The position numbers and the translations under genes were made by a program. Below are positions 6,995 to 13,353 of a DNA stretch of 14,142 nt, one piece after another. How positions within the stretch are numbered: position 1 is the first letter of the stretch; the number at the start of each line of letters is the position of its first letter. This stretch comes from a bacterium. GTDB taxonomy: Bacteria; Chlamydiota; Chlamydiia; Chlamydiales; 2-12-FULL-49-11. A model generated the notes under the pieces. That model did not search any database. It was not told the DNA's origin and was given only the letters and a program-made list of their open reading frames with translations. The stretch covers positions 1 to 14,142 of the forward strand of contig JAHZKV010000002.1 of NCBI GenBank assembly GCA_022600215.1, given 5' to 3'.

Positions 6995-8281
6995 TTAGCT
7001 CTTTAAGTTCAAGGCTTGTGTAGTATTTTCTATTAACTTCCAAAGTTTATGGGAGTTAGACCCTTTGATTAACACCACATCTCCAGCTTTTACCAGCCCA
7101 TATAGTCTATCCTTCAAAGATCGGTAGTCGAAATGATAAAAAGCTACCTTCCCTTTATCAGTAAAGCGCTGTACCATATTTTTTGTGGCTCGCCCAATGG
7201 TCAATAAGACATCTACTTTCTCCAAAGCGGTATCTGCAACCATGGCATGAGACATAGCTGACATAGACCCAAGCTCCGCCATCTCCCCAAACACAAGGAT
7301 CTTCTTCCCCCCCTCTTTGGCAGCAGGCATGTTCTCCAGCGCTACTTGGGAAGATAAGACGTTGGCATTATAGCTATCATCAATAAATAAGATGCCATCT
7401 CTCTCCACTTTATTAAATCGATGTGCAGCTCTTTCCTTTACCAATGACAAACTAGCGAGCCGTATCTCATCATCGCTCATGCCTAAATACTTTGCTACCT
7501 CGTAGGCTGCACAAAAGTTCTCGGTAAAATGGGATTCTACAAATGGGGAAGCTACTGGTATAGTTCCTGGATATAATATATTTACACAAAAACACCGACG
7601 ATACACTGCATCAAATTTTGCTGAATCTGCATGAATTACTGCATATTCTGTAGACATTGTGAAGATCTCCGCTTTCGCCTCCGCTATTTCTTCTAAAGAA
7701 TTAAAATTTTCACTGTGGCAATACGTAATTGGCGTCATCACCACAATATCTGGTGGTGCAATAGAAACAAGCTTTTCTATCTCGCCTTTCTTTTGCATTG
7801 CCATTTCGAGGACAAGAAAGTCTTCTTTGCCAGAGGATTCCAAAATAGAGATAGGGAGCATTGTTTGCGAGTTATAACTTCGCTTATTGGCATGCACAGA
7901 AAACTTTTTCGAAAGAAGCGCTGCTACCATATCTTTGGTTGTTGTCTTTCCAACAGATCCTGTTATCCCAATCACTTTTATCTTCTTTTCTACCAGCATC
8001 GAGCGAGCAAGTGCCTGCAATGACAAAAGCACATCTTCTACAAACAAGAGCTCCAACCCAAAACCATCCCCTTTGTAGTCCTTATCCACTACTGCCGCAA
8101 AAGCACCTTTTGCTGAGACCTCTTTTAAATAATCATGCCCATCTACCCGAGCCCCTTTTAGCGCAAAAAACAAAGAGCCTTTCTCCACCTTTCGCGAATC
8201 AATAGCATATCCATGTATTTGTAAGGTAGAATCACAACTCCCTCCAAGCAAGGAGGCAATCTTTTGCAAAGAAATAATCAT
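6995..8281 (-). CDS. murF: UDP-MurNAc-tripeptide--D-Ala-D-Ala ligase MurF
   Basis: MurF adds D-Ala-D-Ala to the UDP-MurNAc-tripeptide and completes the pentapeptide precursor. Features: the N-terminal MurF domain with DSRKVEKGSLFFALKG at 28-43 and VDGHDYL at 46-52, P-loop GITGSVGKTTTKD at 105-117, NKRSYNSQTMLP at 132-143, LEMAM at 158-162, DDSYNAN at 301-307 and GEMAELG at 332-338. The C-terminal motif is KGSNSHKLW at 406-414, where many MurF proteins have KGSRG. Length, 428 residues, is normal. It is the first mur gene in the operon as seen here. The region 8282-8335 upstream is only 54 bases and shows no convincing promoter, so it may be transcribed with the VTT gene. Confidence 0.95.
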   Translation of the reverse strand: MIISLQKIASLLGGSCDSTLQIHGYAIDSRKVEKGSLFFALKGARVDGHDYLKEVSAKGAFAAVVDKDYKGDGFGLELLFVEDVLLSLQALARSMLVEKKIKVIGITGSVGKTTTKDMVAALLSKKFSVHANKRSYNSQTMLPISILESSGKEDFLVLEMAMQKKGEIEKLVSIAPPDIVVMTPITYCHSENFNSLEEIAEAKAEIFTMSTEYAVIHADSAKFDAVYRRCFCVNILYPGTIPVASPFVESHFTENFCAAYEVAKYLGMSDDEIRLASLSLVKERAAHRFNKVERDGILFIDDSYNANVLSSQVALENMPAAKEGGKKILVFGEMAELGSMSAMSHAMVADTALEKVDVLLTIGRATKNMVQRFTDKGKVAFYHFDYRSLKDRLYGLVKAGDVVLIKGSNSHKLWKLIENTTQALNLKS

Positions 8282-8335
8282 AAACCTATATTAAGAAATC
8301 TCCGAAAAAAAGGGAATAAGACTTTTCAAAGTGCC

Positions 8336-9055
8336 TTAATCAGCACTTCCAGCACGCTTTTTCCATTTCTTAATTAAAATAGGAACAACACTTAACAAGG
8401 AAAGTCCAAATATAGCAAATACTACCATGGGACTAGTCAACTCTGAAAAACTTGGCATATGATCCAATTTCATCAAATCACCAAAAGTATGACCAAGGCC
8501 TGTAAGGATAAATGCTACAGGAAAGATCCCAATAAAAGTAGTGGCTGCTACTTTTTTATAAGAGACTTTTAACGAAGATAAGGCAGCAGAGACAAAAGCA
8601 AATGGGAAAAATGGCATCAATCTCAAAAAGAGCAAATACATAAATTCATTTTCTGAAAAACCATCGTGAATCTTTTTCAAAAGCTTAGAATCTTCTTTCA
8701 TAAAATATTTTTTAAAACCAAATCGACACCCTGCCATTATGATCACTGCACCAATAGAGGCGGTACTCATAATGATCAACATTGCGATCCACTGAGGGAA
8801 CATATACCCCATAATAAGGTCAAATAAGAGCATTCCAGGTAAAAAAGTTAATAGAGCAGCAAGGTAGAACAAAGCTCCTAAAAAAATAGATACTAACATA
8901 TTTGTACTAACAAATTCTTTAATATCCATATGGATCTCTTTCCATACACTCCATTTAAAATATTCCATACACCCTGTTAGGTATAACAAGGTAAATAAAG
9001 CCCCAAACACCCCTATAATAGAGGCTGGTTTTAGCCAGTGTTTCAATTTTTCCAT
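8336..9055 (-). CDS. TVP38/TMEM64 (VTT domain) family membrane protein
   Basis: The 239-residue product is an integral membrane protein of the DedA/TVP38/VTT superfamily. Residues 10-28 form the first hydrophobic segment. Residues 55-110 carry the family pattern FLPGMLLFDLIMGYMFPQW. The later signature RLMPFFPFAFVSAALSSLKV starts near 145 and is followed by FIGIFPVAFILTGLG. A C-terminal membrane segment (about 208-228) ends in a basic tail. Family members have been linked to lipid scrambling or undecaprenyl-phosphate recycling, which would fit a neighbour of the mur operon, but the substrate cannot be read from sequence. I chose the ATG at 9055. An in-frame TTG at 9106 would add 17 non-homologous residues and start upstream of a good promoter. 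Confidence 0.85.
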   Translation of the reverse strand: MEKLKHWLKPASIIGVFGALFTLLYLTGCMEYFKWSVWKEIHMDIKEFVSTNMLVSIFLGALFYLAALLTFLPGMLLFDLIMGYMFPQWIAMLIIMSTASIGAVIIMAGCRFGFKKYFMKEDSKLLKKIHDGFSENEFMYLLFLRLMPFFPFAFVSAALSSLKVSYKKVAATTFIGIFPVAFILTGLGHTFGDLMKLDHMPSFSELTSPMVVFAIFGLSLLSVVPILIKKWKKRAGSAD

Positions 9056-9057
9056 GA

Positions 9058-9077
9058 CACTATTATAATTGATAGTG
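9058..9077. promoter_or_regulatory. Inverted repeat over the -10 box, possible operator
   Basis: CACTAT (9058-9063) and ATAGTG (9072-9077) form a perfect 6-bp inverted repeat with an 8-base spacer, and lie over the TATAAT box of the VTT promoter. A dimeric regulator could bind here. No regulator gene is adjacent, and in AT-rich DNA such a repeat can occur by chance. Confidence 0.25.
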
Positions 9078-9089
9078 ATTACCTTGCAA
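9062..9089 (-). promoter_or_regulatory. Candidate sigma-70-type promoter for the VTT gene (leaderless)
   Basis: On the minus strand a perfect TATAAT (9062-9067) lies 16 bases after TTGCAA (9084-9089, four of six matches to TTGACA). The -10 box ends six bases before the ATG at 9055, so transcription would begin at or near the start codon, giving a leaderless or almost leaderless mRNA. No Shine-Dalgarno precedes the ATG, which agrees with this. Confidence 0.45.
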
Positions 9090-9277
9090 ACAAAAAAGTC
9101 CTTCAAATTATTGCTAAGTAGTAATATTTATTTGATCTATCTTTTTGCGAAAATTGGATCCTTCCTAACTCAAACTGATGCCACATCTATTGTTTACAAG
9201 AAGAAAAACAAATCTTCCTCATATCTTTACTTTTATTATTCCTTTTACTACTCTTTAACTTTTAATCCATTCAAAAC

Positions 9278-9284
9278 AAAGGAG
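9278..9284 (+). promoter_or_regulatory. Strong ribosome-binding site of the orphan gene
   Basis: AAAGGAG lies five bases before the ATG at 9290 and fixes that start. It is the best Shine-Dalgarno in the window and suggests efficient translation. The rest of the divergent intergenic region (9107-9277) is AT-rich and has no clear -35/-10 pair or sigma-28-like element that I could defend. Confidence 0.6.
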
Positions 9285-9289
9285 ATACG

Positions 9290-10537
9290 ATGGACACAGC
9301 ACAAGCACAACAAGATTCAAGGCCCCCCGTAGTGGTCTATCAGATCGTAGGTTCTACTGACTCACATGTTGGAGCAGTAACAAGAACAGCTACAGAAGCA
9401 GCAGGTAAATTCGAAGTAATCCCTTTTGGGTCATACCAAGGATGTGGAGCAAAACAAGATGAAGCAGCCTATGGGAAATTTGATCTTTGCAGGACAGTTG
9501 GTGAAAAAAACATTGCATGGCTAGCTCGTCAAAGAGTTGTTGCTGTACACTTAGTAAATGCCATAGGATTTATTCCTACCGTAAAAACAGTAAGAAGCAT
9601 ACATTGCGACGCTCAAATACAAAAAGCTTTCGGAAAAGCAGTACACGGTCCAATGAATGTTGCACTTGACACAAGAGTAATGGGCTGTGTGGAAGGAATA
9701 TTAAGAACTGCAACAGCAGAGCAAAGCGAAGCTGGAGCAGCTGCACTAAGACAATTACGATTCCTCCAGTTTATGCATGCTCAAGGTCATGCACTTCTAA
9801 GAACATGCGTACCTGAAAGCTGTGATGCACAGGTCTGGGTAGGTATAAAAAGAGTTCCTCCAAAAGCATCGGAAGGAGATTGGGCAGGTAATTTTGCAAG
9901 AGAACATAATTGTCTTGTGTATGACTTTGGAGGTAACAGAGCTCAATCCTATAATAAAGACGGAACTAAGCGAACAAAAATGGATAAAATAAGAACCAAT
10001 GATTTATTCGCTGATGGTCAATATTATGGGCTGACCGAAGATTATAAAGATGCTATCTTAGAAGAATTTGCTCGTGATGGCATGCCGGCGGCAGATAAAA
10101 GGATTTTGAAATTTACAGGAAAAGCAAGAAATGCAAAATCTCAAAAATTTTTAAATAATCTTCAAGCCTTCTTAGTGGCAAATGGATATGTAGATGTGGA
10201 ACTTTCTTTCTTGCCTCTTGGCAGAGAAGGTCAACTTGAAGCTGAAATGATGCAAGTATTTATGAATAAGGGGCCATCGAAAATGGGAGAGCTTTTCAAA
10301 CAAGTTGCTGGAGAGGCTGCACATGCTGCCGCAAGTGGCGGTGGTGGAGGCGGCGCTAAAGCGGTCGCTGAGGAAGCTGATGTTGATGCCGCTGCAGCTG
10401 GCGGTGGTGGCGAAGGAGCTCCTGCACTTCCTGCCGCTGCTGCTGCAGATTCTGAGGATGAGGAAGATGAAGGACTTCCTAGATTAGGAAGACAAAACAC
10501 AACGGACTCAACTGATTCTGATGGTTCGACACACTAA
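9290..10537 (+). CDS. Unrecognised 415-residue protein with Gly/Ala repeat, acidic stretch and Ser/Thr tail
   Basis: I do not recognise this protein. Residues about 12-343 look like an ordered soluble domain: strand VVVYQIVGSTDSHVG (14-28), helical NIAWLARQRVVAVHLVNAIG (74-93), MNVALDTRVMGC (122-133), LVYDFGGNRAQSYNKDG (209-225) and a helix-rich part up to KMGELFKQVAGEAA (331-344). At least seven Cys are scattered through it. There is no signal peptide or membrane segment. The tail is very different: two 21-residue Gly/Ala-rich repeats (344-385), an acidic SEDEEDE (388-394), and TTDSTDSDGST near the end. The disordered, acidic, Ser/Thr-rich tail and strong RBS would suit a secreted effector or abundant developmental protein, but this is inference only. 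It has its own intrinsic terminator and is divergent from the VTT gene, so it is probably monocistronic. Confidence 0.85.
   Translation: MDTAQAQQDSRPPVVVYQIVGSTDSHVGAVTRTATEAAGKFEVIPFGSYQGCGAKQDEAAYGKFDLCRTVGEKNIAWLARQRVVAVHLVNAIGFIPTVKTVRSIHCDAQIQKAFGKAVHGPMNVALDTRVMGCVEGILRTATAEQSEAGAAALRQLRFLQFMHAQGHALLRTCVPESCDAQVWVGIKRVPPKASEGDWAGNFAREHNCLVYDFGGNRAQSYNKDGTKRTKMDKIRTNDLFADGQYYGLTEDYKDAILEEFARDGMPAADKRILKFTGKARNAKSQKFLNNLQAFLVANGYVDVELSFLPLGREGQLEAEMMQVFMNKGPSKMGELFKQVAGEAAHAAASGGGGGGAKAVAEEADVDAAAAGGGGEGAPALPAAAAADSEDEEDEGLPRLGRQNTTDSTDSDGSTH
10319..10444 (+). repeat. Two imperfect 63-bp tandem repeats (21 codons) encoding Gly/Ala-rich units
   Basis: Unit 1 is 10319-10381 and unit 2 is 10382-10444. 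The most similar part contains the identical 11-mer GGCGGTGGTGG at 10337-10347 and 10400-10410, exactly 63 bases apart. At the protein level AHAAASGGGGGGAKAVA aligns with VDAAAAGGGGEGAPALP. The repeat is in frame and locally GC-rich compared with the AT-rich surroundings. It probably arose by in-frame tandem duplication followed by divergence. Confidence 0.6.
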
Positions 10538-10581
10538 ATACATTTCAAATCTAAAATAGCGAAAAATTCACTTTTTCAAAG

Positions 10582-10626
10582 ACAAGTTAAGTTAATGTAT
10601 CCTCATTAATTTAACTTGTTTTTTTT
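10582..10626 (+). terminator. Strong intrinsic terminator after the orphan gene
   Basis: A 16-bp stem (10582-10597 with 10604-10619, all Watson-Crick except one G-U pair) closes a 6-base loop and is followed by a run of eight T (10619-10626). It begins 44 bases after the stop codon at 10537 and separates the orphan gene from tRNA-Cys. The stem is long but AT-rich. Confidence 0.88.
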
Positions 10627-10644
10627 ATAATGAGTTGCTAAAAT
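10616..10644 (+). promoter_or_regulatory. Candidate promoter for tRNA-Cys and rsmI, overlapping the terminator T-run
   Basis: TTGTTT (10616-10621) and TAAAAT (10639-10644, five of six matches) are 17 bases apart. Transcription would start near 10651, ten bases before the tRNA. A perfect TATAAT also occurs at 10626-10631 but has no good -35. Either would serve a tRNA gene that needs its own promoter after a strong terminator. Confidence 0.4.
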
Positions 10645-10660
10645 TATTCCATCTTACTAT

Positions 10661-10731
10661 GGTGGCATGGCCAAGTGGTAAGGCAGGGGCCTGCAAAGCC
10701 TCTATCCCCAGTTCGAATCTGGGTGCCACCT
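10661..10731 (+). tRNA. tRNA-Cys (anticodon GCA)
   Basis: The cloverleaf folds fully: acceptor GGTGGCA/TGCCACC (7 bp), D stem GCC/GGC, anticodon stem GGGGC/GCCTC (one G-U) around loop CTGCAAA with anticodon GCA at its centre, variable loop TATC, and T stem CCCAG/CTGGG with loop TTCGAAT. The discriminator at 10731 is T, as expected for tRNA-Cys (U73, an identity element for cysteinyl-tRNA synthetase). CCA is not encoded. The rsmI start lies 12 bases downstream. Confidence 0.97.
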
Positions 10732-10743
10732 AAATTTTAAATT

Positions 10744-11535
10744 ATGCTATATATTGTTCCTGTTCCTATTGGAAACCTAAAAGACATCACCCTTCGAGCT
10801 CTAGAGACTCTTCAAAATGCCGATCTGGTACTTTGCGAAGATACAAGAAAAACAGGTTTTTTACTCCATCATTTTGAGATATCTAAAAAAATGATCGCTT
10901 TTCATAAGCATAATGAATTGCGGCTCGAAGAAGAAATGATCGAAAAGTTAGAAGAGGGAAAAACTCTTTGCCTTGTCTCTGATGCTGGAACGCCCTCTAT
11001 TAATGACCCAGGTGCAAGCCTTATTGCAACCTGCCATAAAAAAGGGATTCCTGTGAGCGCTCTCCCTGGTCCCTCAGCTGTGACTACAGCCCTTTCCCTT
11101 AGCGGTAAAGAGTATAATAAATTCCAATTCTTAGGTTTTTTTCCAAAAAAAGAAAAAGAGAAAAAAGCCCTGATTGAAGAGATGCTCTCTTATGAAGGGA
11201 TCTCTATTTTCTTTGAATCTCCAAGACGCATATGCGGGACTCTCTCTCTCTTTCCAGAAGGAAAAGAAGTCCTTGTTGCAAAAGAGCTCACAAAACTACA
11301 TGAGAAAATGCTCTTTTTAACAAAAGAACAAATTAATTCTTTCAAAGAGATCCTTGAAAAAGGGGAAATCTGCGTACTTGTCGAGGGGCATAAAAAAGCA
11401 TCCTCCCTTTCGTTAGAGGATGCCATTTTAATAAAAACCCTATCGCCTTACCTTTCTTCTAAAGACCTTGCCACTGTTTGTGCAAAGCTAACTGGAAAGA
11501 AAAAACAATACTTTTACAAAAACCTCAATGAATAA
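10744..11535 (+). CDS. rsmI: 16S rRNA 2'-O-ribose C1402 methyltransferase RsmI
   Basis: RsmI is a tetrapyrrole-methylase-fold enzyme that uses S-adenosylmethionine to 2'-O-methylate C1402 of 16S rRNA in the decoding centre. Family motifs: PIGNLKDIT at 8-16, CEDTRKTG at 31-38, SDAGTPSINDPG at 79-90, PGPSAVTTAL at 108-117, GFFPKK at 131-136, FFESPRR at 156-162 and AKELTKLHE at 179-187. The length of 263 is slightly below the usual 280-290. The start follows the family pattern MLY-x-V-x-x-PIGNL. No Shine-Dalgarno is present; the leader is the 12-base gap after tRNA-Cys, so the mRNA may be released by tRNA 3' processing. The 3' end overlaps the convergent glycosyltransferase gene by 11 bases. Confidence 0.95.
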   Translation: MLYIVPVPIGNLKDITLRALETLQNADLVLCEDTRKTGFLLHHFEISKKMIAFHKHNELRLEEEMIEKLEEGKTLCLVSDAGTPSINDPGASLIATCHKKGIPVSALPGPSAVTTALSLSGKEYNKFQFLGFFPKKEKEKKALIEEMLSYEGISIFFESPRRICGTLSLFPEGKEVLVAKELTKLHEKMLFLTKEQINSFKEILEKGEICVLVEGHKKASSLSLEDAILIKTLSPYLSSKDLATVCAKLTGKKKQYFYKNLNE

Positions 11536-12394
11536 ACATCTCTTCTTTAGAAGTGAGTTTTTCCAGTGGAGGATAAGTATCACGAATCAAGTTTTCAAAT
11601 TGCACTTGCTCTTTTCTTCTAATACCAGAATCATTATTTCCAGTATCTAAGTTATAAAATAAAAAGGGCTTATTGATAAAACCAACATGCTCTCTTGCTC
11701 TATCCATCAAGTAATACATTTGCAATACATCATGAGCCACTGGGATAAAGTCCCCTTTGTACATCCATTTTTCTCTAGGAATACTCAAATATAATCCTGC
11801 ATAAAAATTTCTTAGCCCAAAAGTTTTCCAAGGCAACTTCCGATGCTGACCATCCTGCAAAGCTTTTGTAGGCATAGCTCTTGCACTACCATTACGAAAT
11901 CTTGTTCGAAACTGTCCATAGGTCATCCAAATATTTTCTCTGTGATATGCTCTATTGATCCACTGCAAAACATTTGCGTCTACAAACGCATCATCTCCAT
12001 CATAAATACAGACAATTTCCTCCGGCTCGCACATACGAATCATTCTATCTACATTAAATGCAGAACCCTTTTTCTTTGTTTTATTATCAAGATAGGTAAA
12101 ATGAATATCCCCACGATGCTCTTCCATATACTCTTGCACCATTTGACCAGTACCATCAGTACTACCATCATTAGTGAAAATGATACGGAAGTTTCTATAA
12201 TTTTGCGCTAAAGCACTCTCAATATTTTTACGCCAAAAAGCACTGTTATTATAAGAGGCTACCACTAATACAATAGGCTTTTCTTCTACTACTGCTTCCA
12301 TCTCATCTTTCGTAAATTTTATCTCATTGGTAGCTTCTTCTTGAGCAAAAAGCCCGCCACATACCAATAACATCCACAACCATTTCTTCATCAT
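11525..12394 (-). CDS. Exported family 2 glycosyltransferase paralogue A, with altered catalytic motif
   Basis: The 289-residue product starts with a clear Sec signal peptide (MMKKWLWMLLVCGGLFA, likely cleaved before QEE). After a short acidic spacer comes a GT-A fold family 2 glycosyltransferase domain: VLVVASYNNSAFWRKNIESA, FTNDGSTDGTG, and CIYDGDDAFVD with the nucleotide-sugar/metal DGDD (DXD) motif. The C-terminal part keeps FYAGLYLSIPREKW and LQMYYLMDRARE. Where the two other copies have SED before the LQM segment, this one has AHD, so the usual catalytic Glu is replaced by His. It follows copy B with a one-base TAATG overlap; a GGAG precedes two consecutive ATGs. It is the most diverged of the three. 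It is probably secreted, but the acceptor and donor are unknown and activity is uncertain. Confidence 0.88.
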   Translation of the reverse strand: MMKKWLWMLLVCGGLFAQEEATNEIKFTKDEMEAVVEEKPIVLVVASYNNSAFWRKNIESALAQNYRNFRIIFTNDGSTDGTGQMVQEYMEEHRGDIHFTYLDNKTKKKGSAFNVDRMIRMCEPEEIVCIYDGDDAFVDANVLQWINRAYHRENIWMTYGQFRTRFRNGSARAMPTKALQDGQHRKLPWKTFGLRNFYAGLYLSIPREKWMYKGDFIPVAHDVLQMYYLMDRAREHVGFINKPFLFYNLDTGNNDSGIRRKEQVQFENLIRDTYPPLEKLTSKEEMFIH

Positions 12395-13245
12395 TATTCT
12401 CCATTATATAAAAATTCTTCTTTGCTTAAGAGGCCCTCTATAGGAGGGAGCCTGCGCATCTCTCTTGCTGTTCTTTGTTGTAACTTGAGTTTTATCTTAA
12501 AATCATTAATAGGGTTATCGGTGTTATAAAAATAAATAATTTCTGGGATAAAAAACACATGGTCTCTTGCCCGATCTATTAAATACATCATCTGTAAAGT
12601 ATCTTCTGAAACAGAGTAAAACTCCCCATTTTTTAACCAATGCTCTTTTGGAATACTCTGATATAAACCTGCATAAAAAGTTCTCATGTGAGAAAATCGC
12701 CAACTAAGATTTCGATGTTTTCCTTTTTTTAATACCACTACAGGTGCAGGTTTACTATGAGGAAATCTTTGGTAATTGCTTTTATCAGAACCATATGTCA
12801 TCCAAACACGATCATCAGCATACGCTTGATTTACCCTTTTTAATGCATTTTTTGAGTTCAACCAATCATCTCCATCCACTTTGCAAACAATCTCTTCTGG
12901 GCTACAACTATGTATCATATGATACACATTATAAAAGCAGCCCTTATTTTCTGCGTTATGGATTACCTTGATCTTATGTTCATATCCATGTGCTTTTACA
13001 AAGGCCTCTACCAACTCTCCAGTGCCATCGCTACTTGCATCATTAGTATAGATCACACGAAAGTTAGAATAGTTTTGGGAAAAAATGCTTTCTAAGTTCT
13101 TTTGATAAAAGCTCTTGTTATTATAAGAAGGGACAATTACCACAATTGGTTTTTCTTCTATCACGCCCCTTGCTTTGGGAGCATAATTTAACTCCCTCGC
13201 AAAAAGAGTAAATAAAGAAAAAACACCTAGGAAGAACTGTTTCAT
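12394..13245 (-). CDS. Exported family 2 glycosyltransferase paralogue B
   Basis: The 283-residue product has a signal peptide (MKQFFLGVFSLFTLFA, likely cleaved before REL), then the spacer NYAPKARGVIEEKPI shared with copy C. The GT-A domain shows VVIVPSYNNKSFYQKNLESI, YTNDASSDGTGELVE, HNAENKGCFYNVYH, and CKVDGDDWLN with DXD. FSHMRTFYAGLYQSIPKEHW is followed by SVSEDTLQM, whose ED fits the catalytic-base position of family 2 enzymes. No membrane segment follows the signal. AGGGG lies four bases before the ATG. The 108-base gap to copy C has no convincing promoter or terminator. The nucleotide-sugar-type fold combined with export suggests activity outside the cytoplasm, for example in the host after two-step secretion; this is inference. 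Confidence 0.9.
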   Translation of the reverse strand: MKQFFLGVFSLFTLFARELNYAPKARGVIEEKPIVVIVPSYNNKSFYQKNLESIFSQNYSNFRVIYTNDASSDGTGELVEAFVKAHGYEHKIKVIHNAENKGCFYNVYHMIHSCSPEEIVCKVDGDDWLNSKNALKRVNQAYADDRVWMTYGSDKSNYQRFPHSKPAPVVVLKKGKHRNLSWRFSHMRTFYAGLYQSIPKEHWLKNGEFYSVSEDTLQMMYLIDRARDHVFFIPEIIYFYNTDNPINDFKIKLKLQQRTAREMRRLPPIEGLLSKEEFLYNGE

Positions 13246-13353
13246 AACACCCCTAAAATCAAGAAATTGTATATGACAAGGTTATTTATTCCTAGGATTT
13301 TCTTAAGCATTTCTCTTCTCATCTTAGAAAGCTAAGTCAGTCTTCTCTAAATT

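Noticed and set aside
7861..8205. Plus-strand frame of 114 codons inside murF
   Set aside because: It lies wholly opposite murF, whose motifs are intact. The composition is Leu/Pro/Ser shadow-like and no RBS was seen.
9056..9106. N-terminal extension of the VTT protein from a TTG codon
   Set aside because: The start has no convincing RBS, and a good -35/-10 pair lies within the extension and points to the ATG at 9055.
9329..9600. Possible similarity of the orphan protein's N-terminus to NTPases of the DUF84/ITPase type (strand followed by GSTDSHVGAV)
   Set aside because: The pattern is short, the key Lys and acidic residues do not line up, and the rest does not match. A profile search would be needed.
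10231..10500. Minus-strand open frame of 89 codons rich in Ala, Ser and Pro
   Set aside because: It is the antisense shadow of the Gly/Ala repeat and acidic tail of the plus-strand gene; it has no RBS or domain.
13323..13336. Small hairpin CTTAG-AAAG-CTAAG after glycosyltransferase C, as a terminator
   Set aside because: The stem is only 5 bp and no T-run follows on the minus strand.
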